The notes below the pieces were generated by a model that did no database searches, was not told the DNA's origin, and saw only the letters and a list, made by a program, of their open reading frames with translations. Positions 6,393 through 12,630 of a stretch of DNA of 20,303 nucleotides are shown piece by piece. Source of the stretch: Acidaminococcus fermentans (GTDB taxonomy: Bacteria; Bacillota_C; Negativicutes; Acidaminococcales; Acidaminococcaceae); NCBI GenBank assembly GCA_004555735.1, contig SFHH01000015.1, forward strand, positions 1 through 20,303, in the 5' to 3' direction. How positions within the stretch are numbered: position 1 is the first letter of the stretch; each line of letters begins with the position of its first letter. Both the position numbers and the translations under genes were made by a program.

Positions 6393-7160
6393 ATGAAACT
6401 GCTGCAAGGCATCCGTACCGTGCTTCTGGCGGGATTCCTGACTCTGGCCGAGTCTTCCGGGGCTCTGGCGGAATACACCAGCTGGCAGGATACGGACTAT
6501 GATTTCAGCCAGGTGAAGACGGTATATCTGTCAGAGATGGATCTGAGCGGGTATGGGCTGGAAAGCGGGACCAAGGCCCAGAAAATGCTCCAGGAGTACC
6601 GGAAAAAGGCCGGGAAAGTGAAGTCCCCCAAAGTGGTGATGGCGCCGGCGGCCCAGGTCCGGGCCCTGTTGCCAGGGGAAGAAGTAAAAAAAGATTCCCG
6701 GCCAGCCATTGACAAAAGCGGAGAAGCTGGAGATCAGAAGGAGAATACGCAGCTGGCGGTCAAAGAAGAGCGGAAGGCCGTGACCATCCCCCAGGAGGCC
6801 CTGGAGGCGGGTGCCCAGCTATACATCCTGGCGATCCTGGACAACTGCCAGGTGGATTCCTACCTAGTGCCTGCCCATACGGAATGGAAGACCAGGGAAA
6901 TCGACGACAGCTACCGGGATGACCAGGGAAAATGGCATACCTTCTATCGGACCATCACCTATCCAGAATACATTCCGGATTATTACGTGCCCTATGCCAG
7001 CGTCACCGTTCGGTTCCTATGGTTCGAGACCCGGACGGGGAAACTGGTGGCCTCCAGCGAAGATGACCGAGTCCGGAATAGTGAAAGCGATCCTCTGGGA
7101 GTCTACAATCGGATCATCGACCGGTTCTTCAAGAATTTGAAAGAAACTGTGAAGAAATAG
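6393..7160 (+). CDS. Secreted protein of unknown function
   Basis: The 255-residue product has a clear Sec signal peptide: a basic start (MKLLQGIR), a hydrophobic core, and a likely cleavage after ALA at residue 26. The mature part begins with DTDYDFSQVKTVYLSEMDL, followed by a charged, probably flexible linker at about 95-130. A C-terminal half rich in aromatic residues and prolines (YPEYIPDYYVPYASVTVRF) follows. The YDFSQVKT opening loosely recalls small periplasmic DUF4136-like proteins, but I do not recognise the family and assign no function. It probably acts outside the cytoplasmic membrane. The ribosome site AAAGGA lies upstream, and it appears to be transcribed alone from the promoter at 6280-6308. 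Confidence 0.82.
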   Translation: MKLLQGIRTVLLAGFLTLAESSGALAEYTSWQDTDYDFSQVKTVYLSEMDLSGYGLESGTKAQKMLQEYRKKAGKVKSPKVVMAPAAQVRALLPGEEVKKDSRPAIDKSGEAGDQKENTQLAVKEERKAVTIPQEALEAGAQLYILAILDNCQVDSYLVPAHTEWKTREIDDSYRDDQGKWHTFYRTITYPEYIPDYYVPYASVTVRFLWFETRTGKLVASSEDDRVRNSESDPLGVYNRIIDRFFKNLKETVKK

Positions 7161-7198
7161 GTCAGAAGGGCGTGGCATGAATCGATATCCCCCTTTTG

Positions 7199-7207
7199 TG
7201 GTATAAT
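7199..7207 (+). promoter_or_regulatory. Extended -10 promoter for the lipoprotein gene
   Basis: TGGTATAAT at 7199-7207 gives a perfect -10 with the TG extension. No good -35 is visible 17-18 bases upstream. It lies 32 bases before the gene start. Confidence 0.6.
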
Positions 7208-7238
7208 AATCCCCGTATCAGGAAAGGCGGGAAAATCC

Positions 7239-7994
7239 ATGTTGAAGAAAATCATGGCCCTTTGCTGCCTGTTGGTCCTTTTTCTGACAGTCGGCTGCGG
7301 CAAGGAATACAATAAAACAGAAAATGTCCAAGTGGCTTCATACCCGGGGTGGGTAGAAATCAAGGCGGGTGACCAGGCTGCCTTTTCTGTTCCTCCGGAA
7401 ATGATCCTCCAGAGCCAGGAAACCCGGGATGAACTGCTGAAGGCCCCGGATCTGGATCCGCTGCTGAAGAAGTGGCTGGAAGCAGATCAGGAAGTGGTGA
7501 AGAGCCCTGGATCTGTGTTCGTTCAGAGCGGAAAACTGGAGCCAGTGCCCTGGTATACCGATGAGCACCTGGTATGGGTGGAATTCAGGACTACAGGAAG
7601 CCCAGAAAAGATGCCCCGGTATGGACAGAATATCGGACTCAAAGGAAATGAAATCAAAGAGTTCGGAGATATCACCCAGAAGAACCTGGAAGCGGCTTAT
7701 AACAAGCGGGTGCCAGAAGGCTATACTTTGCAATTCAGCCATTGGCAGCCTATGGAAAGTACTATCGTCAACGGGGTAGAAAATCTCCACACCAGTTATG
7801 ATATGGAAATCCGCCATCAGGGGAAGCATCTGATGACCTTCCATGGAGAACGGTGGATCCTATTCAACTGGGATCGGGTCCATACCCTGACTGTGGTATG
7901 GAATAAGGCGGACGATGGATACTGGAAGGAAGACACTCACAAAATCACCAACATCATCAATACGCTGAAAATCACCCCTAGTAAGGGAAAATGA
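7239..7994 (+). CDS. Lipoprotein of unknown function
   Basis: The 251-residue product begins MLKKIMALCCLLVLFLTVGC. This is a lipoprotein signal peptide whose lipobox (T-V-G-C) places the acylated cysteine at residue 20, so the mature protein of about 232 residues is membrane-anchored. The body contains PGWVEIKAGDQAAFSVPPE near the start of the mature chain. It has no transmembrane segments and ends in a lysine-rich tail. The phrase around residues 215-240 (WDRVHTLTVVWNKADDGYW) resembles substrate-free beta-sheet lipoproteins that monitor or bind small ligands, but no family is recognised. It has its own promoter and is closed by a terminator at 8011-8042. Confidence 0.83.
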   Translation: MLKKIMALCCLLVLFLTVGCGKEYNKTENVQVASYPGWVEIKAGDQAAFSVPPEMILQSQETRDELLKAPDLDPLLKKWLEADQEVVKSPGSVFVQSGKLEPVPWYTDEHLVWVEFRTTGSPEKMPRYGQNIGLKGNEIKEFGDITQKNLEAAYNKRVPEGYTLQFSHWQPMESTIVNGVENLHTSYDMEIRHQGKHLMTFHGERWILFNWDRVHTLTVVWNKADDGYWKEDTHKITNIINTLKITPSKGK

Positions 7995-8010
7995 GTGGCT
8001 GTAATCTGAG

Positions 8011-8042
8011 AAGGGGGCTGCTGCACAGGCAACCCCCTTTTT
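8011..8042 (+). terminator. Intrinsic terminator after the lipoprotein gene
   Basis: AAGGGGG at 8011-8017 pairs with CCCCCTT at 8033-8039. After one C-A mismatch the stem continues with four inner pairs, including one G-U, around the loop GCACA. A T-run occupies 8038-8042. The G-run plus CTGCTGCA core makes it a divergent relative of the TGTTGCA hairpins. Confidence 0.8.
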
Positions 8043-8043
8043 C

Positions 8044-8073
8044 TTGCCATCTTCTGTAATCTTGAATTATAAT
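8044..8073 (+). promoter_or_regulatory. Promoter for the beta-hydroxyacid dehydrogenase gene
   Basis: TTGCCA (8044-8049, five of six consensus bases) and TATAAT (8068-8073) are separated by 18 bases. The -35 begins right at the T-tract of the preceding terminator. Confidence 0.68.
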
Positions 8074-8128
8074 ACTATTAAGTCAGTTCAGATTCATCTT
8101 ACGATCTTAGAGAAAGGATGCGATACAA

Positions 8129-9019
8129 ATGACGGAAATCCGTGATATTGGTTTCATCGGTACGGGCATCATGGGAAAATCCATGCTGCGGAATCTGGGG
8201 AAAGCAGGGTATGCCATGCATTGCTTTGCCCGCCATCCTGAAAAAGTCGCTGATCTCCAGGCAGAAGGAGTGGAGATTCATCCGACCATTGCTTCTCTGG
8301 CCCAAGCCTGCCAGTGCCTGATCACCATTGTGGGCTTCCCCAAAGATGTGGAAGAAGTCTATTTTTCTCCAGAAGCGCTGCTGGACAGTGCCCTCCCGGG
8401 AAGCTATCTCATTGACATGACTACCACCAGTCCCACCCTGGCCCAGAAACTGTATGAAGAAGGGACGAAACGGGGCTTCCACGTCCTGGATGCTCCGGTG
8501 ACCGGCGGCGATACAGGCGCTAAGAATGGGACCCTTTCCATCCTTGTAGGAGGAGACCGGGCCGATTTCGATTTCCTGCAGCCGGTATTCCGTGGCATGG
8601 GGAGCAACATCAACTACATGGGGGAAGCTGGCAAAGGACAGCATGCCAAAATGGCAAACCAAATCATGATTGCAGGGGCCCTCTCCGGCGTCTGCGAAGC
8701 CCTGAATTATGCCCGGGCCAATGGCCTTGACCTGGATATCCTGCTGAAAGCAGTTTCCACAGGAGCCGCGGGAAGTGCCCAGCTCAATGCCTTCGGGGCT
8801 AAGATGATCCATGGAGATTTTGCTCCGGGCTTTTTCCTGAAGCACTTCATCAAAGATATGGGGCTGGCGGAAGAAGAAGCAGAAAAGAAAGCGTTGGACC
8901 TGCCTGTACTGAAACAAGTGCTGAAGGAATATCAGGAACTGGCCACTGCAGGAAAAGGAGAACTGGGGACCCAGGCATTGTATACCTATTATGAAAAAAA
9001 TAATAAGGGTATTTTTTGA
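8129..9019 (+). CDS. NAD(P)-dependent beta-hydroxyacid dehydrogenase (3-hydroxyisobutyrate dehydrogenase family)
   Basis: This family reversibly oxidises beta-hydroxyacids such as 3-hydroxyisobutyrate, tartronate-semialdehyde-derived glycerate or 2-(hydroxymethyl)glutarate, using NAD(P). The 296-residue length is typical. The N-terminal Rossmann motif GFIGTGIMG is at 8-16. The substrate-binding DAPVTGG is at 121-127, and the catalytic lysine is K174 in GKGQHAKMANQ. An all-helical C-terminal domain follows. Substrate cannot be decided from sequence alone. The neighbours (lipoprotein before, ridA after) do not form an operon with it, since each has its own promoter. There is no obvious terminator downstream; only an interrupted stem at 9078-9120. 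Confidence 0.93.
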   Translation: MTEIRDIGFIGTGIMGKSMLRNLGKAGYAMHCFARHPEKVADLQAEGVEIHPTIASLAQACQCLITIVGFPKDVEEVYFSPEALLDSALPGSYLIDMTTTSPTLAQKLYEEGTKRGFHVLDAPVTGGDTGAKNGTLSILVGGDRADFDFLQPVFRGMGSNINYMGEAGKGQHAKMANQIMIAGALSGVCEALNYARANGLDLDILLKAVSTGAAGSAQLNAFGAKMIHGDFAPGFFLKHFIKDMGLAEEEAEKKALDLPVLKQVLKEYQELATAGKGELGTQALYTYYEKNNKGIF

Positions 9020-9136
9020 AAGAGAAAGTAACTGGAATCAGAAGCGAAGTATGCTGCAATTAGACAAATAAGGGATATGTCCTCTACTTAGCAAACAGAG
9101 AGTAGTGCAGATGAAGGACAAGCGAAGAAGGGAAAA

Positions 9137-9165
9137 TTCGACAAAACAGATTTTTATGATATAAT
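9137..9165 (+). promoter_or_regulatory. Promoter for ridA
   Basis: TATAAT at 9160-9165 is preceded by TGA, giving an extended -10. TTCGAC at 9137-9142 is a weak -35 at 17 bases. The start codon is 43 bases downstream. Confidence 0.6.
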
Positions 9166-9207
9166 GGAAAAGTAAGTCAAAAAACATTTGGATTGGAGGC
9201 TTTTCCC

Positions 9208-9588
9208 ATGAACAAACAAATCGCAACCCCGAAAGCACCCGGTGCCATTGGACCGTACTCCCAGGCTATCGAAGCATCTGGCAAGACCCTCTATGTATCC
9301 GGTCAGCTCCCTGTTGACCCCGCTACAGGTGAATTTGCAGGGGCAGATATTGCAGCCCAGACCCGTCAATCTCTGACCAATGTGAAGAATATCCTGGAAG
9401 CCGCTGGCTATACTATGGAAGATGTGGCAAAGACTACGGTCCTTCTCAGTGATATTGCCAACTTCGGTCCCATGAACGAAGTCTATGGCACCTTCTTTAC
9501 CGGTGTATGTCCGGCTCGTGCTTGTTTCCAGGTTGCTGCGCTGCCGAAAGGTGCTCTGGTGGAAATCGAAGCTTTTGCGTGTAAATAA
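9208..9588 (+). CDS. ridA: RidA family reactive enamine/imine deaminase
   Basis: RidA hydrolyses the enamine/imine intermediates released by PLP enzymes such as threonine dehydratase, protecting other PLP enzymes in the cytoplasm. The 126-residue product has the family pattern: A-P-x-A-I-G-P-Y-S-Q-A at 10-20, LYVSGQLPVDP at 28-38, and the C-terminal PARACFQVAALPKGALVEIEA. The substrate-carboxylate-binding arginine is at position 104. I start at the ATG at 9208, eight bases after GGAGG (9195-9199). An in-frame TTG at 9193 overlaps that ribosome site and is unlikely. The gene is convergent with the IclR regulator, and a 19-bp hairpin begins on the base after its stop. Confidence 0.95.
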   Translation: MNKQIATPKAPGAIGPYSQAIEASGKTLYVSGQLPVDPATGEFAGADIAAQTRQSLTNVKNILEAAGYTMEDVAKTTVLLSDIANFGPMNEVYGTFFTGVCPARACFQVAALPKGALVEIEAFACK

Positions 9589-9631
9589 GACAAAGGGGTT
9601 GTTGCACATTGCGTGCAACAACCCCTTTGTC
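9589..9631. repeat. 19-bp perfect hairpin of the TGTTGCA type
   Basis: Bases 9589-9607 are the exact reverse complement of 9613-9631, with a five-base loop. The core is GGGG-TTGTTGCAC. The stem starts immediately after the ridA stop. The flanking AAA/TTT belong to the stem, so it could act in either direction, but there is no separate T-run. Confidence 0.88.
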
Positions 9632-9635
9632 TAGA

Positions 9636-9676
9636 GGCAGCGAAGCTGCCCGTCACTCGGCCAGTGACCAGTGCCA
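9636..9676. repeat. Spacer with two small hairpins and CAGTGAC words
   Basis: GGCAGC (9636-9641) pairs with GCTGCC (9645-9650) around GAA. GTCACT (9652-9657) pairs with AGTGAC (9663-9668). AGTGACC at 9663 is followed in 7-bp register by AGTGCCA at 9670. The same GGCCAGTGACC word, inverted, occurs in the spacer at 17194-17205. Confidence 0.7.
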
Positions 9677-9687
9677 AGAGAATAGTG

Positions 9688-9721
9688 AAAGGGGGTGTGA
9701 ATTCTTTCACACCCCCTTTTT
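9688..9721. terminator. Bidirectional terminator between ridA and the IclR gene
   Basis: A 14-bp stem (9688-9701 with 9706-9719, core GGGGGTGTGAA) is followed by five T residues at 9717-9721. It lies between convergent genes, and the T-tract overlaps the stop codon of the minus-strand regulator at 9720-9722. Confidence 0.87.
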
Positions 9722-10472
9722 ACTCTTCCAACAGTGCACTTTTCTGTTCTAGGCGGCTGATGGTTCCGGCCAGTCCCTGCTGTAGCCTGGGATAGGTGAT
9801 GGCCCGGAGACGGTCCATGGGTCCGGATATGGTCAGAGCGAAGATCCGATCCTTCAGATGCAGAGGCATAGCAATGGCGGCCACTCCTTGGTCCACTTCC
9901 CCTTCAGAAATACAGTACCCTTGCTGGAGGATCTTCAGGAGCTGATTCTTCAATATCCGCTGCCGAGTCCGGTCCGGTTCCAGTTCTTGGAGCAGCTGCT
10001 CACGAAGAAATTCCGGCTGGGCGGCCAGCAGGGTTTTGCCGGTAGCTCCGTTCTGGAGAGGGACGATGTATCCCCGTTCGCCGGCTACGCCTAGCCTGTG
10101 GCGGCTTTTGGCCAAGTCTACACAGATCCCGGTATGGCCCAGGAGAACGGAAAGGACTACGGTTTCGTTGAAGGTTTCGGCCAATCGGTGCATTTCCTGG
10201 GACAGCAGGTCTCGGGATGTATTGTGGACGGAAACCGCCGATGCGACTAGCAGGATCCCGGTCCCCAGGTAGTATTTTCCGGTTTTGGCGGACTGCTCCA
10301 TCCAGCCGGCTTGCTGGAGGGTGCGAAGGATCCGGTACACCGTCGTCTTATGGAGCCCCAGGACTTTGCTGATTTCCGTCAGGCTCAGGGATTCCTGGCG
10401 CTGGGCTGCATAGAGCTCCAGGATCCGGATGGCGTGGAGGACGGAATGGACGGCTGGGATGGTTTCTGCCAT
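9720..10472 (-). CDS. IclR family transcriptional regulator
   Basis: IclR proteins are dimeric regulators with an N-terminal winged helix-turn-helix and a C-terminal GAF-like effector domain, usually controlling an adjacent catabolic or transport operon. In the 250-residue product the HTH spans about residues 27-60 (LSLTEISKVLGLHKTTVYRIL, then LQQAGWMEQ, the wing YYLG). The effector domain includes GATGKTLLA and SEGEVDQGVAAIAMPL, both typical of the family. The gene is divergent from the ureohydrolase/FolT pair and shares a 190-base control region with it, so these genes are its likely targets. The promoter at 10505-10534 is near consensus. The effector is unknown. Confidence 0.93.
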   Translation of the reverse strand: MAETIPAVHSVLHAIRILELYAAQRQESLSLTEISKVLGLHKTTVYRILRTLQQAGWMEQSAKTGKYYLGTGILLVASAVSVHNTSRDLLSQEMHRLAETFNETVVLSVLLGHTGICVDLAKSRHRLGVAGERGYIVPLQNGATGKTLLAAQPEFLREQLLQELEPDRTRQRILKNQLLKILQQGYCISEGEVDQGVAAIAMPLHLKDRIFALTISGPMDRLRAITYPRLQQGLAGTISRLEQKSALLEE

Positions 10473-10504
10473 GATCAGGACCTCTCTTTTCTTGATTTGC
10501 TCCC

Positions 10505-10534
10505 ATTATACGGAGAAAAAAGGAAGGACGTCAA
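10505..10534 (-). promoter_or_regulatory. Promoter of the IclR regulator
   Basis: On the minus strand TTGACG (10534-10529) and TATAAT (10510-10505) are separated by 18 bases. The start codon is 33 bases further on. Confidence 0.75.
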
Positions 10535-10550
10535 GATAAATTGTTTCATT

Positions 10551-10578
10551 ATAGTGTCTGTATTGCAAAATAGTGTCT
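10551..10578. promoter_or_regulatory. Direct repeat, candidate IclR operator
   Basis: ATAGTGTCT occurs at 10551-10559 and again at 10570-10578, 19 bases apart, which is nearly two helical turns. It sits just upstream of the ureohydrolase -35 and upstream of the regulator's own -35. Position and spacing suit a dimeric regulator. Which protein binds is inferred from adjacency only. Confidence 0.5.
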
Positions 10579-10585
10579 AATTTCG

Positions 10586-10614
10586 TTGACTTCCCTTAGG
10601 GGTCTTCCTATAAT
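10586..10614 (+). promoter_or_regulatory. Promoter of the ureohydrolase-folT operon
   Basis: TTGACT (10586-10591) and TATAAT (10609-10614) are separated by exactly 17 bases. It is one of the best promoter matches in the window. The candidate operator repeats end eight bases before the -35. Confidence 0.8.
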
Positions 10615-10662
10615 GGTCCCATAAGAAGCAAACCAATGATCAGGAAAACGAGGAGAACGCAA

Positions 10663-11631
10663 ATGGATAATTTCAGTCTGCAGAAACCTTTGAATATGGC
10701 CCCTACGGGCATCGCAACTTTTGCCAAGACCGACTTGGCTCCAGATATCTATAATCTGAATGCAGATATCGCCATTCTGGGAGCGCCCTTTGATCTGGCC
10801 ATCCAGGGCCGGACAGGCTGCCGTCTGGGGCCACGGGGCATCCGGCTGGGGTCCACCCGTTTCACCTACAAAAAAGGCGGGACCTATGATTCCGAACGGA
10901 AAGAATTCTACATGGATACGGACAAATGGAAGGTAGTGGACTGCGGCGATGCGGATTATATCCCTGGGGATCTGGCCGGTACCATGGCCAATCTCCGGGA
11001 AGCGGTCCGGATCATCCAGAGCCAGGGAACCATGCCGGTGGTCCTGGGTGGGGACTGTGCCGTAGACTATCCAGTGCTCCAGGGGATGGAAGGAGCCGGG
11101 GATTTTGACATCATCCATATCGATGCCCATCTGGACTGGACCAAACCGCTGGACGGGCAGAAATATTTCAACGGGTCTCCCATGCGGAATGCAGCAGGAC
11201 TGCCGTATGTGGGACGGATCCTCCATCTGGGGATCCGGGGCATCGGCAGCAGCGGCCCTGAAGATTTTGCGGAAGCCCGGGAACATGGGGACGGCATCTA
11301 TTCTGTGCGGGATGTACGGAAAAAGGGTATCGACGCCATCCTGGAAGAATTCCAGCCGGCGGAAAAAGCAGTGCTGTGTTTCGACATCGATGCCATGGAT
11401 GCAGTCTATGCACCGGCTACTGGTTCTCCCATGTTCGGGGGCTTCAACTATGACGATGCCGTGGATATCCTGGAAGCCATTGCTCAACACACAGAACTGG
11501 TTGGAATGGTCTTGACGGAAGTAGCTCCGCCTTTCGATGATGTGGGCGGGACTACCGGGTATCTTGCAGCCCGGCTGATCTCCGATATGCTGGGGTTTGC
11601 CACTAAAGCCCGGGAAAAGAAACAGGAGTAA
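10663..11631 (+). CDS. Ureohydrolase (arginase/agmatinase) family protein with altered active-site residues
   Basis: Ureohydrolases use two manganese ions to hydrolyse guanidino or formimino compounds (arginine, agmatine, guanidinobutyrate, formiminoglutamate). The 322-residue product has the fold's motifs in order: LGAPFD at 39-44, RLGPRGIR at 54-61, GGDC at 129-132, DAHLD at 154-158, DID at 241-243, and TEVAPPFD at 285-292. The first metal motif is normally GGDH, but here the histidine is C132. The usual HG-T/S-P histidine, which takes part in catalysis, is N170 (NGSP). D154, H156, D158, D241, D243 and E286 are kept. Substrate and even activity are therefore open. I start at 10663, which has AGGAG at good spacing; an in-frame ATG at 10636 has a poor site. 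The gene is coupled to the S-component gene three bases downstream. Confidence 0.85.
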   Translation: MDNFSLQKPLNMAPTGIATFAKTDLAPDIYNLNADIAILGAPFDLAIQGRTGCRLGPRGIRLGSTRFTYKKGGTYDSERKEFYMDTDKWKVVDCGDADYIPGDLAGTMANLREAVRIIQSQGTMPVVLGGDCAVDYPVLQGMEGAGDFDIIHIDAHLDWTKPLDGQKYFNGSPMRNAAGLPYVGRILHLGIRGIGSSGPEDFAEAREHGDGIYSVRDVRKKGIDAILEEFQPAEKAVLCFDIDAMDAVYAPATGSPMFGGFNYDDAVDILEAIAQHTELVGMVLTEVAPPFDDVGGTTGYLAARLISDMLGFATKAREKKQE

Positions 11632-11634
11632 AAT

Positions 11635-12153
11635 ATGGCGGGGTTGCAGAAAAGGCGGCCCGGACAATGGATCACCATGATTGGATTCTGTGTTGCCATG
11701 GAGGTGATCCTGGCCCGGTTCCTGTCTCTCCATACCTGGAATTTGAAAATCGGCTTCAGCTTCCTTCCTGTGGTGGCAGCGGCCTTGTGGGGCGGACCCC
11801 TAGCCGGAGGCCTCACCGGGGCTTTAGGAGATCTGATCGGGGCACTGTTGTTTCCGGTAGGGGCTTATTTCCCGGGATTCACCCTTTCCAGCTTCCTGGA
11901 TGGGGCGATCTACGGATGGTGTTTCCGCAAAGGCATCGGAAAACGGCAGATCCTCCTGGCGGTACTGTTGGTCCAGGTGGCCATCAGCCTGCTGCTGAAT
12001 ACTTTCTGGCTCACGGTGCTGTTCCAGGTCTCCCTGGAAAGCCTGATGACCCTGCGTCTGTTCCAGTGTGCTGTGGGGATCGTCATCAAATTCCTGCTGC
12101 TTAGCCTGGTATCGCCAGTGCTGCAGAAACATCTGCTATCTTTTGGAAAATAA
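11635..12153 (+). CDS. FolT-like ECF transporter substrate-binding (S) component
   Basis: S components are small membrane proteins that bind a vitamin and work with a shared EcfAA'T energising module. The 172-residue product is almost entirely hydrophobic, with about six membrane segments. It follows the folate-type pattern: ARFLSLHTWNLKIGFSFLP at about 23-41, then GGPLAGGLTGALGDLIGALLFP, GAYFPGFTLSSFLDGAIYG, and a C-terminal pair of helices. No EcfA or EcfT gene is present here, so it would use a module encoded elsewhere. It starts three bases after the ureohydrolase stop, with AGGAG overlapping that stop region, so the two are co-transcribed. Folate is the best family-based guess for the ligand. 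The partner gene raises the possibility of a different ligand. Confidence 0.82.
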   Translation: MAGLQKRRPGQWITMIGFCVAMEVILARFLSLHTWNLKIGFSFLPVVAAALWGGPLAGGLTGALGDLIGALLFPVGAYFPGFTLSSFLDGAIYGWCFRKGIGKRQILLAVLLVQVAISLLLNTFWLTVLFQVSLESLMTLRLFQCAVGIVIKFLLLSLVSPVLQKHLLSFGK

Positions 12154-12202
12154 AAGAGGGGCTGTGAAAAAATGATCTCTCATTTCTTCACAGCCCCTCT
12201 TT
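12153..12202. repeat. Long CTGTGAA-type hairpin after the S-component gene
   Basis: Sixteen base pairs (12153-12168 with 12187-12202, core GAGGGGCTGTGAA) are followed by one A-C mismatch. Six further inner pairs (AAATGA/TCATTT) close the loop TCTC. It begins on the last base of the stop codon. The stem ends in AAA/TTT. Confidence 0.85.
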
Positions 12203-12207
12203 AGGGG

Positions 12208-12235
12208 GACTCGCGACCCAAGACGCAAGACCGGG
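12208..12235. repeat. Four-copy 7-bp tandem repeat, GACNNNN
   Basis: GAC begins at 12208, 12215, 12222 and 12229 in exact 7-bp register. The first three units are GACTCGC, GACCCAA and GACGCAA; the fourth runs into the G-run of the next hairpin. These are reverse-complement relatives of the GTCTCNN heptads at 6230-6257 and again sit between two hairpins. Confidence 0.78.
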
Positions 12236-12261
12236 GGTGTGATTTTTTCACACCCCCTTTT
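12233..12261. terminator. GTGTGA-type terminator between folT-like gene and azlD
   Basis: GGGGGTGTGA (12233-12242) pairs perfectly with 12248-12257 around a five-T loop, followed by TTTT (12258-12261). It lies between convergent transcription units. Confidence 0.82.
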
Positions 12262-12297
12262 CTATCTGTATCCAAGGGAAGTTCCTGCAGAGGGGTT

Positions 12298-12630
12298 TCA
12301 TCCGACTGCCAATAGATATTCCAAGAGAGCAAACACGCCGCCTCCGGCCAGTACCGCCACTCCCAGGGATTTGGTCTTCAGTACCAGGGGTGTGATCAGC
12401 AAGGTAGTCAGGAGAGGGATGTTATGGAAGGACAGGTTCAGATGGCCTTCTGTCAGGAAAATGTCCGGGAACACCAGGGCTCCGAAAATGGCGGGAGGCA
12501 CAAATGTCAGCCAGACCTTGAACCAGTGGGGGATGGGATGCTTCTTGAGGATGGCCATGGGTATGATCCGGGGCAGGAAGCCGGTCAATGCCATGATCAG
12601 GATGACTCCGAAAATATACTGTTGCCTCAT
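12298..12630 (-). CDS. azlD: AzlD family branched-chain amino acid export subunit
   Basis: AzlD is the small membrane partner of AzlC; the pair exports branched-chain amino acids or analogues. The 110-residue product has four hydrophobic stretches. It starts with YIFGVILIMALTGFLPRIIPM, which carries the family's T-x-x-x-R-xx-P pattern, and also contains FVPPAIFGALVFPDIF and LGVAVLAGGGVFALLEYLL. Its ATG overlaps the azlC TGA in an ATGA tetranucleotide, so translation is coupled. Length is normal. The actual substrate is inferred from family only. Confidence 0.9.
   Translation of the reverse strand: MRQQYIFGVILIMALTGFLPRIIPMAILKKHPIPHWFKVWLTFVPPAIFGALVFPDIFLTEGHLNLSFHNIPLLTTLLITPLVLKTKSLGVAVLAGGGVFALLEYLLAVG

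Noticed and set aside
8118..8132. A four-codon upstream frame overlapping the start of the beta-hydroxyacid dehydrogenase gene
   Set aside because: It has no ribosome site of its own and is short enough to occur by chance, so there is no support for translational control.
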